Shown here one piece after another: positions 8,476 through 13,568 of a stretch of 13,568 bases of DNA. Source of the stretch: Pigoraptor vietnamica (taxonomy: Eukaryota; Opisthokonta; Filasterea); assembly GCA_943704525.1 (NCBI GenBank), contig CALSCQ010000857.1, forward strand, positions 1 through 13,568. The letters are read 5' to 3'. Every line of letters starts with the position of its first letter. Positions within the stretch are counted from its first letter, which is position 1. The notes under the pieces are model-generated. The model worked only from the letters and a program-made list of their open reading frames with translations. It searched no databases and had not been told where the DNA came from. The translations under genes and the position numbers were made by a program.

Positions 8476-9818
8476 CTGTGACAAGAATCCCCATCGACCG
8501 CATGTGGCGCGTGATGACTTTAGCAACGAAGGCGTCGCTCGCCACCACGAGCGCGCGATCCTGCAGTGTATGCATAGAAAGCGCCTCTCAACAACAGCTT
8601 CCCACAAAGCAGACGAGTAACAATGCCGTGTTGATACGACTACGGGACGCCTGTTTTGCGGCGGTGCGTCATTACGCGCACGGGTAACGGCAGCCGAACG
8701 CACCCCTGGAGCAAGCAAGTGTCCGACGGAATTGAAGAGGCCATCAAGGTCCTCGTACACGTCGACGGCGCGGTTCGGTGAAGGCGGGACGACGTGCACT
8801 TGGGCGTTGTCGCCGTGCACGTCGGCGGTGGCAGCAGAGTCCGAGCCGAGCGTGGTGATCGCAGTCACTGACTCAGATTCTGTGGTCGTCGACGTGAACG
8901 GCCCCGCTGACTCTGGCGACATGGCGCCGTCCTTCCGGCTGACGCGCACCATGCTCCACTGCGGGGCGGGATCGCAGAAGGAAAGGGCGAGAGAGTGAGT
9001 TCGACGGGCGGGTCGCGCGCGTCACTGCCGCGGCACAACCAACCTTCTCTATCATGGATTCGAAGAGACGAAGGGTAACGGGCTTGAGAAGAACGTCCGA
9101 CAGCTTGTGCGTGCGTATAAACGTGTTGTCCACAGTTTGACCGGTCATCGCAATAATGGGCGTCGAAGCATTCTCGCAAGGCAATTCTCTGCGAACGTTT
9201 CGTGAAAGTGCGTTAAATTGTGCGTGCGTGTGTGCGTGTGCGTGCATGCGTGTGTGCGTGGCGTGTGTGTGTGCGTGTGTGTGTGTGTGCCGGTGTGTCC
9301 GCCGGCACGTATAGAAAATGTTGAGAAAGAAAGAGAGGAGAGCGAGGGAGAACGGGAACCAGAAAAAGAAGAAATATTCGCAAGTATTATGCGATCCGAG
9401 AACCCTGAAAGCGAGAGTCGGATCCCCACCTCAACCGCAATGAAAACTCTGCGCCAGTAATCTTGGGCAGGACCACGTCGACAAAAATGATGTCGAACGG
9501 CGTGTGGATGCACGCCTCGAGCGCTTCCGTGCCATCGGAGCACTACAAAACGCAGATTTCGAGTCAGTTTCGTGCAAACTTTCCACTGGAAGGGCTCTTC
9601 ACAAACACAGTAGGCTACACTAGGGATGCACGCGCGCACATTCGAAAGCGCGCCCCAATTACCTGCGAAAACGCCTTGATGCCGAGTGTCGTGAACCACC
9701 GCGTAAACACCCGCTGAACAATGAGATTTCCCGTCGCCACGAGCACGCGCGGCGACGCCGACGGCGAATCACAGTTGCGCTCGGGCTGCTTGCTTGGTTG
9801 TGCGTCTGCGTCGGGCAT
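6603..9818 (-). CDS. Tandem atypical receiver-domain protein without a kinase, 8 exons
   Basis: My model is a 761-residue protein. Exons (descending): 9818-9663, 9542-9430, 9188-9044, 8958-8704, 8560-8474, 8289-8186, 8105-7689, 7611-6603. Introns are GT-AG, phases match at every joint, and the total is 2286 nt. Receiver 1 (about 24-138) runs from RVLVATGN through FDIIFVDVVLPKITG, TPIIAMTGQT and DVLLKPVTLR. The phosphoacceptor is D74, the Thr is T105 and the Lys is K125, but the acidic pair is A28-T29. A Ser/Thr-rich linker (139-223) follows. Receiver 2 (about 224-303) has ALVVASDAF, FHIVLIND and TPVMVCE. N273 replaces the phosphoacceptor, C301 replaces Thr, and no Lys-Pro strand follows. Residues about 304-715 are Ser/Arg/Pro-rich and disordered with many R-x-x-S motifs. 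A short helix (REVVHCAESD to the C-terminus) may be a coiled coil. There is no histidine kinase, HPt, DNA-binding or output domain. Receivers normally take phosphate from histidine phosphotransfer partners; a phosphorylation-independent or scaffold role is my inference. The fold call is firm, the function unknown. Confidence 0.87.
8414..8473. repeat. (AC)30 microsatellite at the 5' end of an intron
   Basis: A perfect 60-bp AC repeat on the plus strand, reading (GT)30 on the minus strand. It begins exactly at the first base of intron 5 of the tandem-receiver gene (donor GAG then GTGTGT). The minus-strand frame stays open through it as alternating Val-Cys, so intron retention would insert a poly(Val-Cys) segment inside receiver 2. 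Confidence 0.97.
9222..9298. repeat. Imperfect TG/CG-rich simple repeat in an intron
   Basis: Interrupted GT dinucleotides with GC interruptions (gtgcgtgtgt style) fill the 3' half of intron 2 of the tandem-receiver gene (9429-9189). On the minus strand this is CA-rich sequence ahead of the acceptor at 9189. It appears older and more degenerate than the perfect tract at 8414-8473. Confidence 0.85.
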
Positions 9819-10206
9819 TTTTCCCTCCGGCGGCCGACCTCAACGCGCGGGCACGGTCCTGTCGCCGAACGTACCAAATTTCAGCGACGAGGGATGTTTT
9901 TTGTTATCGTTTTGAGACGCGTCCTTCAACGCAACACAGGGCTCAGTGTCCGCGCGCATAGCATGCAGCGGCACGCGACACCTCGCGCTCGGTCTGCGGC
10001 TGCGAGGAAAGGTAAGCAAAGTCCGTCTTCCGCAAAAACTACCGTGGCGAAGAGTCTACATTTCACACCACCTACCTCCAAATGCCACACCTGTAACCAA
10101 ATAAGAGCACGGCGATGTAGTCATCGGACTGTGACTGTATCATGTTACCTTTAGGCGCAGATCAGACATCCGGGGTGTCAGTCGCCGAACTTTGCAGTAC
10201 ACACAC

Positions 10207-10237
<31 letters not shown>

Positions 10238-10646
10238 AAGGTATCGTTCCTGGCTTGTAATTCGCTTAGAAGACTATTATAGCCGCTACTTTCCCCGAGA
10301 TAGCGCAGGTCCAGCCACCCAGGTACACGAGGAACCACGCGCCCCTCGGGCTGGCCACTGACTGGCCTTTCGTTGCCATGACTGTGAAGGGCGCAACATA
10401 ACCGACGGAGGGAGATCCCCTGTCACCGTACGACGTTCTGGACGCGAGGGTTGACTACGCGAATGTCCCAAAGAGTACGACTGGTTACGTCTGTAGCCTA
10501 CCCCGTACTGTTGTGCTATCGGAGAGTGAGTGGATGCCGCCGGCTCCCTCCGCGTCAGGCGTCGCGTCGGCGTGTTACTCGAGACTGTGACCGTGTGGAC
10601 GCCGTGCGCCGCTTGTCAGTTCGTACTGTTTTAGTCGACTGTGGAT
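9819..10646. other. Intergenic region, no convincing gene
   Basis: This stretch of about 830 bp lies between the head-to-head starts of the tandem-receiver gene and the proposed coiled-coil gene. Frames on both strands are short and lack the G/C third-position bias. It contains a 29-base A run (10207-10235) and an A/T-rich point, tattatag, near 10276. I recognise no tRNA, rRNA or other RNA gene. The promoters of both flanking genes should lie here. Confidence 0.5.
10207..10235. repeat. Poly(A) run of 29 bases
   Basis: An uninterrupted run of 29 A, preceded by a short CA repeat (acacac) and followed by gaaagg. It may be a simple mononucleotide repeat or the remnant tail of a retroposed copy. 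I see no processed gene copy next to it. Confidence 0.95.
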
Positions 10647-11579
10647 ATGCGGAGGTGCATTGCGTGCTTGGCTATGGGTAAGTAGTTTGTTTTACGCATT
10701 GTGGGGCTCACAAACCCTGTCCGCGTCAGTGGTGTATGTAATTCCGCGTTCGTGTCAGCCGCTGACTGGCAACTGAAGGTGCGCTGGCGAGCGCTGAACC
10801 CCGCCCGAGGGACATAGAACTGGAAAGTGAGGACGGAGAGGCGACATCAACGAGTCGATTCGCTGCTGTTGTCGCAGTCTTGGCTGATTAGTGTGTGCTT
10901 TTGTCTCGCAACTGACAGACTTGCCCGCGGAGCAGTATCAGACGATACAGAACACGCTGGCTGCGATACAGGCGACGCTGACGGCGATGCAGTCGACCGT
11001 GACGACGATGCAGGCGACGCAGACGGAGATGCAGGCGACGCAGACGGAGATGCAGACGACTCTGGACGACGTCAGCCTGAGAGTGCGCGTCCTCGAATAC
11101 CACCGGGACAATGACGAGACGCGTGCGTATAACGCGCTCGCGCGGTCTCCAACTGACGCCTTCCCCCCCCTCCGTTTGACGGTAGTTTAAAGTGCAACAG
11201 CCGCAGCGTCAACAGCACTCTTCACTCGTGGTATTGACGCTGCGCTGTTGCAGGAGGTTGGCTTGCAGCTGCCCCTTCCTGTCCAGGGATTATTCCGAAT
11301 GCCAATGTGCGGCGCCGGCTCAACGCGATGCACAACACGGTGCTTCAGGGCATCCCCCCGCAGGACCCTGCCGGCGCGCGCCTCGGCCTTCGCCCGGGAT
11401 ACATGGGCGGAGGCAGCGTCGACGACATCTTCCCGCGTCACGATGATGATCTCAATGGCATGAGATTACTGCAGTGTGTACAAGTTTGTCACGTGGTACA
11501 ACACGAACTGCGGCATCAACCCCGGCGACCCCCTCCCGATGATGATACAGAAACTGCCGGCCGCTTCATTGCCGCATAA
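10647..11579 (+). CDS. Possible coiled-coil protein gene, perhaps decaying (frame discontinuities)
   Basis: I do not recognise this gene. In-frame ATGs at 10647 and 10674 follow a TAG at 10632. After ATG-G at 10677 there is a very good donor, GTAAGTAG, and the matching phase-1 acceptor is at 10918 (ctgacag). The joined frame begins MDLPAEQYQTIQNTLAAIQA and continues with Gln/Thr/Met heptad-like units (MQATQTE repeated), predicting a coiled coil, then RVRVLEYHRDNDETRAYNAL. Unspliced, it stops at 11190. It may instead splice from 11181 (GTAGTT) to 11254, or from 11173 to 11287. Downstream coding bias moves between frames. Positions 11287-11462 favour the frame reading IIPNANVRRRLNAMHNTVLQ; 11475 to about 11570 favours the next frame, with VYKFVTWYNTNCGINPGDPL. 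No standard intron explains that change, so the 3' part may be a pseudogene or contain a sequence error. The end at 11579 is the stop of the first of these frames. Confidence 0.38.
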
Positions 11580-11936
11580 GTCTGTGCGAGCCCTGACACC
11601 ACTGGGACCCAGTGATGTCGGTGTCACATCCCTTTTGCTCCTCTTCACATTCTACTTGTACAGTCACGGCCTGTGCGTTGACCCATTGTCCCCATCTTTT
11701 GTTCCGCCCAATGCTCGCAAAAACTAAAGGAGGCGCGAATGTACTCTCTGATTAATGTGACTGCAGTCTCTGTGTCAGTGCTAGCCCGGCGCTGGAGACA
11801 CAACCGTATCATCGAGCCCGAGGGTCCACACACGCGCACACACTCACGCACACACACATCCCATAAAAAGCATAGCTGAAAATCCGTTTGTCTGCATAAG
11901 TACTGATCAGGATTAATGTAATTATTTACATTGCAG
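11580..11936. other. Noncoding or intronic stretch with a CA-rich tract
   Basis: No supported gene lies here. There is a degenerate CA repeat at about 11826-11858. A small frame starting at ATG 11739 (MYSLINVTAV) runs 47 codons to a TGA but has weak codon bias. The right end, with ctgat near 11902 and a T/A-rich tract ending ttacattgcag at 11936, looks like the 3' end of an intron. Confidence 0.35.
11826..11858. repeat. Degenerate CA-rich simple repeat
   Basis: CA dinucleotides interrupted by CG and CTCA units. It resembles the degenerate repeats found inside introns elsewhere in this window, which weakly supports an intronic position upstream of the candidate exon at 11937. Confidence 0.8.
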
Positions 11937-12126
11937 CTTTACTGCGCGTACGGCGGCGCCGGCGAGTGGCGCCCACAGTAGTGGCCGGAGCGGCGGCGTG
12001 TCCAGAGGGCTGGCCACACACGGCGTCTCATTGCAGGAGCGACTTCAGGAAGCCCTGACCGAATGTGTGGCCGATTCGCAAATCTCGGCCGCCATGGCAG
12101 TGACCAGTTCGGGGTTAAAGTACTGA
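11937..12126 (+). CDS. Possible orphan 3'-terminal exon
   Basis: After the acceptor-like attatttacattgcag, a frame opens in phase 2 (first base C) and runs 62 codons to a TGA at 12124-12126. It includes GVSRGLATHGVSLQERLQEA and then LTECVADSQISAAMAV. Third positions are moderately G/C-rich and the segment QERLQEALTECVADS looks helical and amphipathic. I cannot find a donor of matching phase upstream, so the parent gene is unidentified. It might belong to the candidate gene starting at 10647. It could also be an open frame by chance in G/C-rich sequence. Confidence 0.25.
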
Positions 12127-12196
12127 CTGTGGTTGGCGACTCTCGACGGGCAGGTTGGGACGGTGGGCTTCGTGCTCGAAACCACGAGGATGGCCG

Positions 12197-13096
12197 TTAG
12201 CGACGGCTGTGTCCATCGGCTTCGACTTTGAAAGTCGGCGAGATCTTTCCAACAACACGACGTGTAGCGCCATCCTTAAGCGCCAGCGCGTCGTTGAAGC
12301 TCCGGATGCGCCGCTTGGACCAATTCAAGTAGGAATGGAAAGGCTCGGTAGTCGCCTCGCTCTGTTGCGACGGAGCGCCTGCTTCGTTTCCTGAGGTCAA
12401 AAATGTGAGCATGCCGTGTCAGTGGGTCTGTCCGTGACCGGATGGCATGCAGATGTTTGAGTAGTCTGCTCCACGGTGCGGCTCACCTTTCTCTTCTGCG
12501 GCAGGCTTCGCTGGCAGAGTGGCAGTAGATGGGGCGACAGCGGGGCGAGCGTTCGCCGGCGCAATGGAGTCACCCGTCCTCGCTGTGGGTGGCAGCACAT
12601 TTTGCGGAATGTGACCCAAACTGCGGTTGCGGCGGTAGATGCGCGGCGCCGGCCGTCCCGCCGTGAGTCGGCCCGGCGTAGGAGGCGACCGGTCGTTGTT
12701 GGCGGGCGACGGGTCGTTCAGTTCCAGCGTTGATGTGGACAGTTGCTGGCTCGGTATCACCGGCGGCTCCGCGTGCAGGCTCTCGAGACGTGCCAGCCGC
12801 TGGATGAACTCGCGCGAGCGTGCGTCGTGCTTGCTCATCGCCGCGGCGGCATCGGCGGCGGCCTTTTGTACCTTCTTCTGGAGTTCGTCCGCCATCCTTG
12901 GCGCAGTGTCGATCAGCGATCGCCGAAGCTGAGTCGACACGTAGTTGTTCGCCGTGCTGACGTAGTCGGTGTGATCGTGATCGGCCACGGGCGGCCGCCC
13001 GCCGGCAGTGATGCTGCGGCGCTGAATGGTCATCTCGACGTACGAATCGCGACGGTTGTGTGTCGGAAGAGGCGGCAAATACACCCCGCTCGTCAT
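12197..13096 (-). CDS. Unknown two-exon protein with a helical middle and a basic C-terminus
   Basis: Exons 13096-12487 and 12390-12197 give a 267-residue protein (804 nt). The intron (12486-12391, 96 bp) has a GTGAGC donor, an ACTGAC branch point and a cctcag acceptor, phase 1 on both sides. The protein starts MTSGVYLPPLPTHNRRDSYV. Residues about 45-108 form a likely long helix or coiled coil (TQLRRSLIDTAPRMADELQK, then Ala-rich sequence, then FIQRLARLESL). Residues about 110-200 are Pro/Ser/Ala-rich and disordered. The last exon carries FHSYLNWSKRRIRSFNDALA and RRVVGKISPTFKVE, which look like a folded or binding segment. I do not recognise the family. ATG 13096 has A at -3. However, an overlapping upstream frame with similar codon bias (CVYLPLPDSSATSTYRRPPS) joins it one base out of register near 13084-13087, so the true 5' end may lie further right. 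Confidence 0.62.
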
Positions 13097-13568
13097 AGTT
13101 GGAAGACGGCGGTCGCCGGTATGTAGAAGTGGCCGAACTGTCCGGGAGCGGCAGGTACACGCACGGCTGCTTCGTTCTGCGGGCTATTTCGCTGTTCGTC
13201 AGTTGATAGCGGTGAAGTCACCGGTCGGAGAATTGGTACAAGGAAATTCCCGTCGAGAGGACTGTTGGTTATTGACGTTCACGAAGCGTGTGACGGCGTG
13301 AATGTGCTGAGTGTGCAGAAATGTCCGCAGCGGTGTGACCAAACCGCTGTCCGAGTGGCGTGTGGCCAGCCAATCGGGCGCGTCCCCTGATTGACCATGT
13401 TACCGGGAACTTCATTGGCTTATTCTCCGGAGCGCGTCATGCCACGATGTGAGCAGGGGTACTCACGGAGGGGTATGCAACTCCGATCAAATGTATGGAA
13501 TTATATATAGACAAATCAGTGGCCCGCGTAACCATGTGCGTCGGTTTAATTCGGATTTTACGATAAAT
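13097..13568. promoter_or_regulatory. Right-edge region with an inverted CCAAT pair and a TATA-like site
   Basis: Coding signal here is limited to about 13097-13190 on the minus strand, the possible 5' extension of the neighbouring gene. GCCAAT (13369-13374) and its exact inverse ATTGGC (13414-13419) lie about 40 bp apart, as NF-Y-type CCAAT elements can. A small inverted repeat, cagcggt/accgctg, occupies 13328-13334 and 13343-13349. Tatatata lies near 13501-13508. These could serve the minus-strand gene ending at 12197 or a gene beyond the right edge. Such short motifs also occur by chance. Confidence 0.25.

Noticed and set aside
8071-8952. Unspliced minus-strand frame with a poly(Val-Cys) stretch, as a possible membrane or Cys-rich protein
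   Set aside because: The Val-Cys run is the (GT)30 repeat inside intron 5. Receiver strands on either side join in phase only when it is removed.
6603-9818. Bacterial contamination explaining the receiver domains
   Set aside because: The receivers are split by seven GT-AG introns with phase-consistent joints and share codon bias and intron style with the flanking eukaryotic genes.
9819-10646. tRNA or other structured RNA gene in the gap
   Set aside because: I found no convincing B-box (GGTTCGANTCC-like) with a matching A-box and acceptor stem. Short inverted repeats were not beyond chance.

Overview
This window is nuclear DNA from a eukaryote. Its genes are interrupted by short GT-AG introns of about 70 to 240 bp, often with an ACTGAC/CTGAT-like branch point and a pyrimidine tract before the AG. 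Coding exons prefer G or C at third codon positions, and dinucleotide microsatellites are common. A RBMX2-type splicing factor and a RABL6/PARF GTPase are recognisable. A receiver-domain (two-component type) protein is also present. Receivers are usual in protists, fungi and plants and essentially absent from animals, so a free-living protist or another non-animal lineage is likely. I cannot name the organism from the sequence alone.

Layout from left to right: 1-91 is a (GA)n(GT)n repeat, probably inside an intron of a minus-strand gene whose first exon may be 231-284. A short gap (285-614) separates it from a single-exon plus-strand RBMX2 homologue (615-1634). An eight-exon RABL6 homologue follows on the plus strand (1922-6443). 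Converging on it, with only 159 bp between stop codons, is an eight-exon minus-strand gene (9818 down to 6603). It encodes a 761-residue protein with two receiver domains, no histidine kinase and a long Ser/Arg/Pro-rich tail. From about 9819 to 10646 I see no gene. A weakly supported coiled-coil gene on the plus strand (10647-11579) shows frame discontinuities, and a possible orphan terminal exon lies at 11937-12126. A two-exon minus-strand gene of unknown function occupies 13096 down to 12197. The right end (13097-13568) holds only possible promoter-like elements.

For the RABL6, receiver and 267-residue genes I joined exons by hand from splice-site and frame logic. The summed exon lengths are exact multiples of three (3720, 2286 and 804 nt), which is good internal support. 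The most unusual item is the tandem-receiver gene. Both receivers lack the acidic metal-binding pair, the second also lacks the phosphoacceptor Asp, the two modules share the same pair of internal intron phases, and one 5' splice site is the first unit of a (GT)30 microsatellite. The neighbours do not form an obvious pathway. This looks like ordinary gene order in a compact eukaryotic genome rather than an operon.
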